A DNA stretch of 64,000 bases from Streptococcus sanguinis (GTDB taxonomy: Bacteria; Bacillota; Bacilli; Lactobacillales; Streptococcaceae). Shown here one piece after another: positions 1 to 7,623 of this stretch. The translations under genes were made by a program, and so were the position numbers. Each line of letters starts with the position of its first letter. Within the stretch, counting starts at the first letter, position 1. The notes under the pieces are model-generated. The model was not told the DNA's origin. It did not search any database and worked only from the letters and a program-made list of their open reading frames with translations. Location of the stretch: positions 1,674,001 to 1,738,000 of the forward strand of contig CP040556.1 in NCBI GenBank assembly GCA_013378335.1, written 5' to 3'.

Positions 1-395
1 TGCTGACTCAGATAAAAGACCAAGACTAAGATGAGCATAGGAAACGTCGTCAAAGCTGTGAAGCCGCCTGGTACCCAGCGACGAAAGCGAAACACTTGCA
101 TAATATGCCCCAACAGATGGAGGGTATGACAGAAGCCAATAGCCAAAACTAGCTCGGGAATACGAAATAGAATCGCAAGCAGCAAAAGGATAAAAGCCAG
201 CAGAAATTCCTCTGCAATCATCAGAGCAATACTTTCAGCAGAAAGATAACTTCCTCTCCTAGCAATGAACATCTCCTTTTGATAGTCTTGATGATCTTGA
301 TTCTGAGTAATCCAAGGTCGAATCAGGATAATCTCATCAAACTCGTGCAGCATAAACAGTGATAAGGTTACAAAAGATAAAAATGCAAGAGACAT
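1..395 (-). CDS. HXXEE domain membrane protein (C-terminus beyond window)
   Basis: The reading frame starts at the ATG at 395 and runs off the window edge with about 131 residues visible. The start is supported by GGAGG five bases upstream. Motifs typical of the HXXEE family are visible: LHEFDE near residue 16, AEEF near residue 61, and two clustered histidines in HTLHLLGH near residue 88. At least three hydrophobic segments are present, so it is probably an integral membrane protein. The family's function is not known; the His/Glu/Asp motifs suggest metal binding (inference). A TATAAT box at 423-428 lies about 30 bases upstream and overlaps the terminator of the upstream acyltransferase gene. 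Confidence 0.75.
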   Translation of the reverse strand, partial: MSLAFLSFVTLSLFMLHEFDEIILIRPWITQNQDHQDYQKEMFIARRGSYLSAESIALMIAEEFLLAFILLLLAILFRIPELVLAIGFCHTLHLLGHIMQVFRFRRWVPGGFTALTTFPMLILVLVFYLSQ

Positions 396-440
396 GGCAT
401 CCTCCTTATAAAACATACCAACATTATATCCCACTCGCAT

Positions 441-481
441 AAAAAAATCAGCTCCCAAGCAAGATTGCTCAACTAGCTGAT
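441..481 (-). terminator. Rho-independent terminator of the PlsC-like gene
   Basis: Read on the minus strand, ATCAGCT (481-475) pairs with AGCTGAT (454-448) and is followed by a run of seven T (447-441). It lies 8 bases after the stop codon at 489. Confidence 0.8.
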
Positions 482-488
482 TAGTATC

Positions 489-1229
489 TTATTTTCTATG
501 CTTATCTGGATCCCAGACAAAGCTAGCAAAGAAGCTAAAAATGATGGTCAAAATTCCAATCAAAATAGCAGGAATAAAGACAAAGGCACGTAAAATCCGC
601 AAGAAAATATTGCCTTTCTTTTGTGTTTGGTAAGGGGCTACTTCAGCATCCAGACGGTCAAACTCAGCATGAACACGGCGAGCCACTTCCTCAACTCCCT
701 CATCATTCATCTTCTTAATGTCTGAAATATCAATTGGATTACCAAAATTCATGTCCACGCGCTCTCCAGCTGCCAAGCCTTTGAGACTCATGGGACCAGC
801 GTAGACTACTGGCATGATACGGACCTTAGCCATCTTAGCAATCACTGCCACTCCTCCCTTGACATCCGTAGAATGGCGGCTGCCGCTTGGGAACATAATC
901 AGGGAACGATTACTCTTTTTCAGCATATTGACAGGGTACTTGATAGCTGACGGACCAGGATTTTCCCGGTCAATGGGAAAGGCACCACACATGCGAATCC
1001 ACCAGCCGAACACCCGATTTTCAAAGAGCTGTTTCTTGGCCATGAAAATGAACTGCTTGGGTTTGGTCGCAAAAGCCATGTAAACTGGATCCCACCATGT
1101 CCGGTGAGGGGCAACCAAGATATAATTTTCATCTTTTGAAGGAATCTTTTCTTTATTGTGGTAATGCGCATTGCCGTTCAAGGTCCACAGGATAAAAATC
1201 ACTAAACCTCGCAAATAAGTATAAAACAT
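489..1229 (-). CDS. 1-acyl-sn-glycerol-3-phosphate acyltransferase (PlsC/LPLAT family)
   Basis: This 246-residue protein is predicted to move an acyl chain onto lysophosphatidate at the membrane during phospholipid synthesis. The catalytic HX4D motif is seen as HRTWWD (His42, Asp47). A second block, CGAFPIDRE, lies near residues 81-89. FPSGSR at 113-118 takes the place of the usual EGTRS. A hydrophobic C-terminal segment (about 206-240) should anchor it, and the N-terminus is also hydrophobic. GGAG lies just upstream of the ATG. It is divergent from the P-type ATPase gene, an arrangement I also recall for the pneumococcal exp7 locus. Because the acyl-acceptor block is not canonical, the exact substrate is uncertain; it may be an accessory PlsC rather than the essential one. 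Confidence 0.85.
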   Translation of the reverse strand: MFYTYLRGLVIFILWTLNGNAHYHNKEKIPSKDENYILVAPHRTWWDPVYMAFATKPKQFIFMAKKQLFENRVFGWWIRMCGAFPIDRENPGPSAIKYPVNMLKKSNRSLIMFPSGSRHSTDVKGGVAVIAKMAKVRIMPVVYAGPMSLKGLAAGERVDMNFGNPIDISDIKKMNDEGVEEVARRVHAEFDRLDAEVAPYQTQKKGNIFLRILRAFVFIPAILIGILTIIFSFFASFVWDPDKHRK

Positions 1230-1284
1230 AAACTCTCCTTATTTCAAACTAAAATTTTACTTGAAATTTATTACATCCTTCCCC

Positions 1285-1313
1285 ATTATACCCTATCCCT
1301 TTATAGTCTGCAA
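1285..1313 (-). promoter_or_regulatory. Sigma-A promoter of the PlsC-like gene
   Basis: On the minus strand, TTGCAG (1313-1308), a 17-base spacer, then TATAAT (1290-1285). It lies about 55 bases before the start codon at 1229. Confidence 0.75.
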
Positions 1314-1370
1314 TGTTTTTCCAAACTTTGCCTGTAACAGCGGATTCTGATAGCCATTTCCCTAAAAAAA

Positions 1371-1379
1371 TGGTATCAT
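1371..1379 (+). promoter_or_regulatory. Extended -10 promoter giving a probable leaderless ATPase transcript
   Basis: TGG-TATCAT (1371-1379) is an extended -10 element. The expected transcript start (about 7 bases downstream) coincides with the ATG at 1387. No Shine-Dalgarno sequence is visible between the box and the start codon. Confidence 0.5.
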
Positions 1380-1386
1380 TAATCTC

Positions 1387-3726
1387 ATGAACAAGAAAGA
1401 ATTAATCGGTTTAAACCAAACCCAAGTAGATGAAAAGATTTCGCAGGGCTTGACCAACGATTTTACAAGTGACACCAGCACCAGTAACTGGCAAATCGTT
1501 AAGCGGAATGTTTTCACCCTTTTTAATGTCCTTAACTTTGTTATTGCTCTAGCCTTGGTCTCTGTCCAAGCCTGGAGCAATCTGGTCTTCTTCGCAGTCA
1601 TCAGCTTTAATGCCGTCACTGGTATTATTACAGAGCTGCGAGCCAAGCACATGATTGACAAGCTCAATCTGGTCAGCCGAGAGCTGGTCACAGTCATCCG
1701 CGATGGCCAGGAAGTCAAGATTCAGCCAGAAGAAATTGTTCTGGGTGACCTAATCAAGCTGTCAGCCGGCGAGCAAATTCCCAGTGATGCCCGTGTGGTA
1801 GAGGGTGTTGCCGAGGCCAATGAAGCCATGCTGACAGGGGAGAGTGACTTGGTGCTCAAGGAAGAAGGCGCCGAGCTACTGTCTGGTAGCTTTCTGGCCA
1901 GTGGGCAGATCTATGCTGAGGTGCATCATGTCGGCGCAGACAACTATGCCAACAAGCTCATGACTGAGGCTAAAACTCTCAAACCTATTAACTCGCGCAT
2001 TCTATACAATCTTGCGAAAATTTCCCGCTTTACCGGAAAAATTATCATTCCTTTCGGACTGGCTCTCTTCTTTGAAGCCCTGATGATAAAGGGACTGCCT
2101 GTCAAAAACTCTGTCATTACCAGCTCGACAGCCCTCTTGGGCATGCTGCCAAAGGGAATCGCCCTCCTGACAGTCACGTCACTCCTGACAGCTGTCATTA
2201 AGCTAGGTATGCGTAAGGTTCTTGTCCAGGAAATGTATTCTGTTGAGACCTTGGCTCGTGTGGATACTCTCTGTCTGGACAAGACCGGGACAATTACCCA
2301 AGGTAAGATGACTGTTGAAGCTTTGCATAGTCTGTCAGATAAGTTTTCTGATGAGACCGTCGGTCAAATCTTAGCAGCCTACATCCAAACCAGTGAGGAT
2401 AATAACCCAACTGCCCAGGCTATCCGCAAGGGATACGGCCACCTGGAGCACACCTATATTAGCGACAATGTCATCCCATTTTCTAGTGACCGAAAATGGG
2501 GCTCTATGCATTTATCAAGTGTCGGAACCATCTTTCTGGGAGCGCCCGAAATGCTGCTGGACAGCAATCCTGCAGCGGTAGGAGAGGCTCAAAAACGCGG
2601 ATCGCGGGTTTTGGTGCTGGCTCACAGCGACCAAGTGCTAGATAAACACAGTATCCAACTGCCTGAAGATATGACCGCTTTAGCTGTTCTGGAAATCACT
2701 GATCCTATTCGTGAGGGAGCGGCTGAGACGCTGGACTACCTGCGCTCTCAGGATATTGATCTGAAAATCATCTCTGGTGACAATCCTGTGACCGTTTCGC
2801 ATATCGCGAGCCAGGCTGGATTTACCAACTACGACAGCTACATCGACTGCTCTAAAATCAGCGATCAAGAACTGGTTGAGCAAGCAGAAGAAACAGCCAT
2901 CTTCGGCCGTGTTTCTCCTCATCAGAAGAAGCTGCTGATTCAGACTCTTAAGGCCGCCGGTCGGACAACAGCCATGACGGGAGATGGTGTTAATGATATT
3001 TTAGCCTTGCGCGAAGCAGACTGCTCCATCGTCATGGCGGAGGGCGACCCCGCAACTCGGCAAATTGCCAACTTGGTTCTTCTTAACTCCGACTTTAACG
3101 ATGTCCCTGAGATTCTTTTTGAAGGCCGCCGGGTCGTTAACAATATCAGCCGGATTGCTCCGATTTTCTTCATCAAGACCATATACTCCTTTATCCTGGC
3201 TATCATCTGTATCGCCAGTATCCTGCTCGGAAAATCTGAATACCTCTTGATTTTCCCATTCATTCCGATTCAAATCACCTTGATTGACCAGTTTGTCGAA
3301 GGTTTCCCACCCTTTGTCCTCACGTTTGAGCGCAATATCAAGCCGGTTGAAAAGCATTTCCTCAAACGCTCCCTGCAGCTCGCCCTGCCAAACTCCCTCA
3401 TGATTATCTTTAGCGTGCTATTTGTCCGTATCTGGGGCAGCAGCCATGGCTGGAGCGACATAGAAATGACCACCCTGACCTATTACTTGCTAGGCAGCAT
3501 CAGCTTCCTGTTAGTCATTCGGGCCTGTCTGCCACTCAACCTTTGGCGCAGCCTGCTTATTATCTTCTCTGTCTTTGGCTTCTATCTATCAGCCTTTGTC
3601 CTGCAGCATCTTTTGGAAATTGCGACGCTAACAGCCGCAACTTTGCCTGTCTATCTGATTCTCATGGTCATTTTCGGAATTATCTTCGTTGTCTGCACCA
3701 TCAAGCAGAAATACAGATTTGATTAA
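1387..3726 (+). CDS. exp7: Cation-transporting P-type ATPase (Exp7-like)
   Basis: A 779-residue E1-E2 ATPase that uses ATP to move a cation across the cytoplasmic membrane. The phosphorylation motif DKTGT has Asp298. The actuator motif TGES lies at about 150-153 and the hinge GDGVND at about 532-537. Two N-terminal and two central membrane segments flank the A domain, and a block of about six segments forms the C-terminus, the usual P-type layout. The membrane-4 region reads LLGMLPKG instead of the PEGLP of Ca2+ pumps. This variant, the length and the divergent PlsC neighbour match the pneumococcal Exp7 type, whose ion is not firmly established. There is no visible ribosome binding site and the -10 box sits 8 bases before the ATG, so translation is probably leaderless. 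The gene is intact. Confidence 0.85.
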   Translation: MNKKELIGLNQTQVDEKISQGLTNDFTSDTSTSNWQIVKRNVFTLFNVLNFVIALALVSVQAWSNLVFFAVISFNAVTGIITELRAKHMIDKLNLVSRELVTVIRDGQEVKIQPEEIVLGDLIKLSAGEQIPSDARVVEGVAEANEAMLTGESDLVLKEEGAELLSGSFLASGQIYAEVHHVGADNYANKLMTEAKTLKPINSRILYNLAKISRFTGKIIIPFGLALFFEALMIKGLPVKNSVITSSTALLGMLPKGIALLTVTSLLTAVIKLGMRKVLVQEMYSVETLARVDTLCLDKTGTITQGKMTVEALHSLSDKFSDETVGQILAAYIQTSEDNNPTAQAIRKGYGHLEHTYISDNVIPFSSDRKWGSMHLSSVGTIFLGAPEMLLDSNPAAVGEAQKRGSRVLVLAHSDQVLDKHSIQLPEDMTALAVLEITDPIREGAAETLDYLRSQDIDLKIISGDNPVTVSHIASQAGFTNYDSYIDCSKISDQELVEQAEETAIFGRVSPHQKKLLIQTLKAAGRTTAMTGDGVNDILALREADCSIVMAEGDPATRQIANLVLLNSDFNDVPEILFEGRRVVNNISRIAPIFFIKTIYSFILAIICIASILLGKSEYLLIFPFIPIQITLIDQFVEGFPPFVLTFERNIKPVEKHFLKRSLQLALPNSLMIIFSVLFVRIWGSSHGWSDIEMTTLTYYLLGSISFLLVIRACLPLNLWRSLLIIFSVFGFYLSAFVLQHLLEIATLTAATLPVYLILMVIFGIIFVVCTIKQKYRFD

Positions 3727-3762
3727 GGGCTAGCTAAAAAAGAATTATCATTAAAGCTCATG

Positions 3763-3927
3763 GAAGAGTTTGGGACAAAAAGATTTCAATTTTTAAAAAT
3801 CTTAATTATTAAGCCCTTCAAATCTATAATTAAATGCGAAAAGCGAACAAAGCAGAATTCTGATTACCAGAAAACTAGTTTTGTTCGCTTTTTATATTTA
3901 AGGCTGGACTTTTGTCCCAGACTCTTC
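3763..3927. repeat. 165-bp MITE-like palindromic repeat, copy A
   Basis: The ends form an inverted repeat: GAAGAGTTTGGGACAAAA at the left and its near-exact complement at the right (3910-3927). A second inner inverted repeat (AAAGCGAACAAA with TTTGTTCGCTTT) would fold the middle. A near-identical copy lies at 11252-11415. It holds no convincing gene, is bounded by intergenic sequence, and fits a miniature inverted-repeat transposable element. Confidence 0.8.
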
Positions 3928-3957
3928 TTTGATTGTGCAAAAACTTCCCATATCCCT

Positions 3958-3986
3958 TTGGAATCCTTGCTAAATCATGCTATAAT
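3958..3986 (+). promoter_or_regulatory. Promoter of the trmN6 operon
   Basis: TTGGAA (3958-3963), a 17-base spacer ending TGC, and TATAAT (3981-3986), which also makes an extended -10. The expected transcript start is at or within 1-2 bases of the ATG at 3993. Confidence 0.75.
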
Positions 3987-3992
3987 TGACTT

Positions 3993-4739
3993 ATGAACGA
4001 AGCAAAACTAAAAGACGGAGAGCGCGTCAACCAGCTCTTTTCAACGGATGTCAAGATTATTCAAAATAGTGAGGTCTTCAGCTATTCGGTAGACAGCGTG
4101 CTGCTTTCCCGCTTTCCTAAGCTACCTCAGCGGGGATTGATTGTCGATCTCTGTGCTGGAAATGGCGCTGTCGGACTTTTTGCAAGCACTCGCACCAAGG
4201 CTCAGATTTTGGCAGTCGAGATTCAGGAACGTCTGGCAGACATGGCCGAGCGCTCCATTGAGCTCAATGATTTGACTCAGCAAATGCAGGTCATTCAGGA
4301 CGATCTGAAAAACCTAGGACGCTATATCACCGGCAGCAAGGTTGACATGATTCTCTGCAATCCCCCATATTTCAAAGTGGATAAGCAATCCAATCTCAAT
4401 GAAAGCCAGCACTACCTTTTAGCCCGCCATGAAATTTCAACCAATCTGGAAGAGATTTGCAAGATTGCCCAGCGAGTCCTCAAATCCAATGGTCGGTTGG
4501 CTATGGTTCATCGACCAGAACGCTTTTTAGATATTTTAGATACCATGCAAGCCCACAACCTGGCTCCCAAGCGCATCCAGTTTGTCTATCCAAAGTTGGG
4601 TAAAGACGCCAATATGCTTCTTATCGAAGCTATTAAAGATGGTTCCCGCGACGGTCTAAAAATCCTACCCCCTCTCTTTATTCACAATCAGGACGGCAGC
4701 TACACTCCAGAGATTCACGAGATTTACTATGGAAAATAA
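3993..4739 (+). CDS. tRNA1(Val) (adenine-37-N6)-methyltransferase-like protein
   Basis: A 248-residue class I SAM-dependent methyltransferase of the TrmN6/YabB type, predicted to methylate N6 of adenine 37 in a tRNA. The SAM-binding loop [11 protein letters not shown] lies at 52-62 and the N6-adenine catalytic motif NPPY at 123-126. No Shine-Dalgarno sequence is seen and the -10 box is only 7 bases from the ATG, so this first gene of the operon looks leaderless. Its 3-prime end overlaps the GIY-YIG gene by 11 bases, indicating translational coupling. The tRNA substrate is assigned from the family only. Confidence 0.88.
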   Translation: MNEAKLKDGERVNQLFSTDVKIIQNSEVFSYSVDSVLLSRFPKLPQRGLIVDLCAGNGAVGLFASTRTKAQILAVEIQERLADMAERSIELNDLTQQMQVIQDDLKNLGRYITGSKVDMILCNPPYFKVDKQSNLNESQHYLLARHEISTNLEEICKIAQRVLKSNGRLAMVHRPERFLDILDTMQAHNLAPKRIQFVYPKLGKDANMLLIEAIKDGSRDGLKILPPLFIHNQDGSYTPEIHEIYYGK

Positions 4740-4992
4740 AGCCTATATGTACGTGCTTGAATGCGGGGATGGCTCCCTCTACACGGGCTACACAACGGAT
4801 GTCCAAGCCCGACTCAAAAAACATCAAGCTGGCAAAGGAGCCAAGTACACCCGCGCTCGGCTGCCAGTTACCTTACTTTACCAAGAAGAACACCCGAGCA
4901 AGCCGGCTGCCATGTCGGCTGAAGCCCTCTTTAAAAAGAAAACTAGACAAGCCAAACTGGCTTACATCAAAGAAAGGACTCAAAATGCCTGA
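4729..4992 (+). CDS. GIY-YIG nuclease superfamily protein (UPF0213/YazA type)
   Basis: An 87-residue single-domain protein. The degenerate GIY part appears as YMYVLEC (6-12) and the YIG part as YTGYT (18-22), followed by a conserved Arg near 28 and the KYTRARLP block near 39-46. This is the usual full length for stand-alone YazA/YhbQ proteins, which always sit next to a trmN6-like gene in many Firmicutes. The biological role is unknown; a nuclease fold is inferred from the motifs. It overlaps the gene before it by 11 bases and the one after it by 8. Confidence 0.88.
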   Translation: MENKAYMYVLECGDGSLYTGYTTDVQARLKKHQAGKGAKYTRARLPVTLLYQEEHPSKPAAMSAEALFKKKTRQAKLAYIKERTQNA

Positions 4993-5851
4993 AATTCAGT
5001 TCAAAGGCGACTTTCATCATATCGAAATTTCCCCAGACAGCCAGCTTGATATCGGTCAAGATGTCGTCTTCCAATCTTTTACCAGCCTCAGTGTAGCCAG
5101 TGACGCAGAACTCAAGCTAGGAAACCGGGTTTTCTTTAACGATCACTGCACTGTCCGCTGTCAGCACTCTATCGAAATCGGGAAAGACACTATGTTTGGC
5201 GATGGAGTCCGGATTTTTGACCATAACCATCAGTATTCTAATTATCACATTGAGAAGATTGATTTTACTATTGCGCCAGTCAAGATTGGAGCTAACTGCT
5301 GGATTGGGGCCAATACTGTGATTCTCAAAGGTGTGACCATTGGTGATAATGTCATCATTGGAGCCAACAGCTTGATTTTCCAGGATATTCCCAGCAACTC
5401 TATCGCTATGAGCAAGGAAGAGCTTATCATTAAGGAGCGTCCACAGGGCAATTTCCATGCCTTTACGCTCACAGCTTCTGATACCTTGGAACAATTGGCC
5501 TATTTAGCAGAAAATCTGCCAGACTTGGAATTTCACATTGCTGCTAAGACAAATATTTCTCCTTACTTAGCCAGCTTTAAAGACTATCCCAATATCAACC
5601 TCTACACCAATATCCACCAGGATGACTTTATTGAGGATTTGCTCAATAGGGCGGATATTTACTTGGATATCAATCACTGGGGAGAGGTCGACCAGATTGT
5701 CCAAAGAGCTCTCAGTAAGGGGAAGCCTGTTTTGGCTTTCAGCCAAACTGCCCACCAGCCTGAAGCAAATAGTTTACTTTTTGAAGCGAGCCAACCCCAG
5801 CAAATGGCTGATGAAATACGAAAATTAATGAAAGAAAAGGCTAGGATATAA
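4985..5851 (+). CDS. Hexapeptide acyltransferase fused to a GtfB-like glycosyltransferase domain
   Basis: A 288-residue protein; the ATG at 4985 overlaps the preceding stop region by 8 bases and excludes an out-of-register upstream extension. Residues 1-135 form a left-handed beta-helix acetyltransferase: hexapeptide repeats such as [13 protein letters not shown] and the active-site region FDHNH (His82). Residues about 155-288 do not belong to that family. They resemble the C-terminal half of a GT-B glycosyltransferase of the accessory-Sec GtfB/Nss type, with ADIYLDINH near 223-231, KGKPVLAFS near 245 and LFEAS near 265. The fusion suggests acetylation coupled to glycan transfer or binding, but the substrate is unknown. 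It is third in an operon with tRNA-modification-type genes, which gives no clue to function. Confidence 0.75.
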   Translation: MPEIQFKGDFHHIEISPDSQLDIGQDVVFQSFTSLSVASDAELKLGNRVFFNDHCTVRCQHSIEIGKDTMFGDGVRIFDHNHQYSNYHIEKIDFTIAPVKIGANCWIGANTVILKGVTIGDNVIIGANSLIFQDIPSNSIAMSKEELIIKERPQGNFHAFTLTASDTLEQLAYLAENLPDLEFHIAAKTNISPYLASFKDYPNINLYTNIHQDDFIEDLLNRADIYLDINHWGEVDQIVQRALSKGKPVLAFSQTAHQPEANSLLFEASQPQQMADEIRKLMKEKARI

Positions 5852-5870
5852 ACGTCCTAGCCTTTCTTTT
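5835..5870. terminator. Bidirectional terminator after the acyltransferase-glycosyltransferase gene
   Basis: AAAAGGCTAGGA (5835-5846) pairs with TCCTAGCCTTTCTTTT (5855-5870). The stop codon at 5849-5851 lies in the loop. A-rich and T-rich flanks allow it to serve the convergent minus-strand gene as well. Confidence 0.85.
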
Positions 5871-5895
5871 GCAGTCGATATGCGTTTTATTAACT

Positions 5896-6429
5896 TTATT
5901 CGCCAGCAATCCCATTTGGAATGATAACTTCCTTGAGCAACTGCTCTTCTTCCTTGATACGGACATAGAGGGTGATACAGTAGAGCGGGAAGAGGATGAA
6001 AAGAGCAAAGTAAGCATGACTGAGCAGGGCCAAGCCCACCAATTCTGGTACAACATTCAGGAAATAATTAGGATGTTTGACATTGCGAAAGAGCCAGTGG
6101 TCAACAAACTTATGATCCTTAACCAGCATGAGCTTGATGGTCCAAACTGGTCCCAAGAGCTTGGCAACAAGGTAGAGCATAAACATAGAAAAGAGCAACA
6201 ACACAGCTCCCAATAGACTCACCAAGTCAAAAGCTGGCTTTTTCAGCAGCAATTCCAGAAAGCAAACCGCATAAAAAAGCATGTGCAGGTACTTCATGAT
6301 ATTTGAGTTTTTCACCCCGTACTCCATGCCACCCTTAGCCAGAATATCCTGCTCATTCTGAGAGGATTTCCTCAAAAACACCAAACGAAAAAGCGACACA
6401 GCCACAAAAATCACTATATTGATTGTCAT
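5896..6429 (-). CDS. Isoprenylcysteine carboxyl methyltransferase (ICMT) family membrane protein
   Basis: A 177-residue integral membrane protein with about four or five hydrophobic segments. The ICMT/PEMT SAM-binding signature is seen as RNVKHPNYFLNVVPEL (about 114-129) followed by a C-terminal RIKEEEQLL (about 157-165). Family members methylate carboxyl groups or small lipophilic acceptors at the membrane. Bacteria lack prenylated CAAX proteins, so the real substrate is unknown. It is monocistronic, convergent with the upstream operon, and followed by the shared terminator at 5835-5870. The start has AGGAGG a few bases upstream of the ATG. Confidence 0.8.
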   Translation of the reverse strand: MTINIVIFVAVSLFRLVFLRKSSQNEQDILAKGGMEYGVKNSNIMKYLHMLFYAVCFLELLLKKPAFDLVSLLGAVLLLFSMFMLYLVAKLLGPVWTIKLMLVKDHKFVDHWLFRNVKHPNYFLNVVPELVGLALLSHAYFALFILFPLYCITLYVRIKEEEQLLKEVIIPNGIAGE

Positions 6430-6518
6430 AAGACCTCCTAAAATTTAATAATACATTTTATTATATAAGGAATTCCGCAGCAAAGTCAAGACTGTTGTTT
6501 ACAAAAATCGACCAAGAT

Positions 6519-6566
6519 ATAAAAAAGCTGCGACTAGAATTTCTAGACAAAATCCCAGTCACAGCC
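6519..6566 (-). terminator. Terminator of the decayed DeoR gene
   Basis: On the minus strand GCTGTGACT (6565-6557) pairs with AGTCGCAGC (6535-6527), with one G-T pair, followed by six T. It sits about 45 bases after the stop at 6613. Confidence 0.75.
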
Positions 6567-6612
6567 TCTATAAATTATTCATTTGAACCAGGTTTCTCTC
6601 ACCGGTCAGACA

Positions 6613-7359
6613 TCACAAAATTTCAACATAGGTGCTGTATTTTTCCTTGACTTTCGGAGCGATATTGTCGTCCGTCACAACTGCACTGAGATTGTCCAGC
6701 CGGTAAAAAGAATAGAAAGAATAGCTGTCAAACTTGCTGTTATCGGCTACAATGTATTTGCTGATGGCATTGTTAAGGATAATCGCATCTCCGTTGCCTT
6801 CCTCTTCATTGCTGGTCGTAACATTATGACCGTCAATGCCATTCGCCCCTATAAAGGCCTTAGAAACCTTGATTTCTTTCAAAAGATTATTGGCAAACTG
6901 ACCGACAAAGGTTTGAGTCTTGGCCCGATAGCGTCCACCAATTAGAATTAAATCTAAATTGGCTCTTTCTTTTAACTTTTCAAAAATTGGCAGTGAATTG
7001 GTGACAATGCTGATATTTTTGCCATCCAAATAGTCTCCAATAAAATCCGTTGTGGTGCCTGACCCAATAAAGACCGTATCCCCGTCAGCAATCAAATCTG
7101 CACATTTACGGGCAATCTGCTTTTTCTACTCAACATTCAGCATTTGCTTTTCTGAGTGGGAAATCTCGTTGAGAGCATTTTTTACCTTCTTATGGGCTCA
7201 GCCATGCACTCGGGTCAGCATGCCCTGCTTCTCCAAATCAATCAAATCCCGACGGATGGTCATATCCGTGACGCCCAACATTTCTTTGAGGTTTTTAACA
7301 GCAACCACACCTGTTTGATCCAGTTCTTGCAGAATGATTCTATGTCTACTTTCTTTCAT
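6613..7359 (-). pseudogene. DeoR-family sugar regulator, inactivated by two stop codons
   Basis: Translation from the ATG at 7359 gives the same 248-codon protein as the intact regulator at 10255-11001: N-terminal DeoR helix-turn-helix (DMTIRRDLIDLEKQG) and C-terminal sugar-phosphate sensor domain (FIGSGTTTDFIGDYL). Codon 54 is TGA (7200-7198) where the intact copy has GGA in RVHGGAH. Codon 78 is TAG (7128-7126) where the intact copy has a Glu codon. No frameshift is seen, so the full alignment length is kept. A good promoter and Shine-Dalgarno (AAAGGAG) remain. A 160-codon downstream piece could be translated only from an internal TTG and would lack the DNA-binding domain. It lies downstream of the PTS operon; the intact paralogue lies upstream. 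Confidence 0.9.
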
Positions 7360-7409
7360 TTTACATTCTCCTTTTGCTCCTGAATTTCTTACAGACTCAC
7401 CTTCACCTT

Positions 7410-7438
7410 ATTATACAACAGTTCCAGCATATAAACAA
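7410..7438 (-). promoter_or_regulatory. Promoter of the decayed DeoR gene
   Basis: TTGTTT (7438-7433), a 17-base spacer, TATAAT (7415-7410) on the minus strand. The same spacing and the shared block TTTGTTTATATG are found before the intact copy at 11115-11143, so promoter and gene were duplicated together. Confidence 0.7.
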
Positions 7439-7528
7439 AGATTTGTGAATTTTTTTATTTTAAATAGCTGATATGTTGAATTTAAATATGTAAATTAGTT
7501 AATTAGTACTATTTAATCTGTTCTACAA

Positions 7529-7571
7529 CAAGAAAACTAGACTTTATCTATATCAGCCTAGTTTTCTTCGT
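7529..7571 (-). terminator. Terminator of the PTS operon
   Basis: AAGAAAACTAG (7530-7540) and CTAGTTTTCTT (7558-7568) form an 11-bp perfect stem 53 bases after the IIC stop. AT-rich flanks could allow use in both directions. Confidence 0.8.
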
Positions 7572-7623
7572 TTCACTATTTGTTTTTATGGCTTACTTTA
7601 TATATCATTCTAACCACAAGCTT

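Noticed and set aside
3760..3996. 78-codon plus-strand open frame
   Set aside because: It lies inside the MITE-like repeat, has no ribosome binding site and no family likeness, and runs into the trmN6 promoter.
6613..7095. Separate 160-residue sugar-sensor protein
   Set aside because: It is the back half of the DeoR pseudogene, starts only at an internal TTG without a ribosome binding site and lacks the DNA-binding domain.
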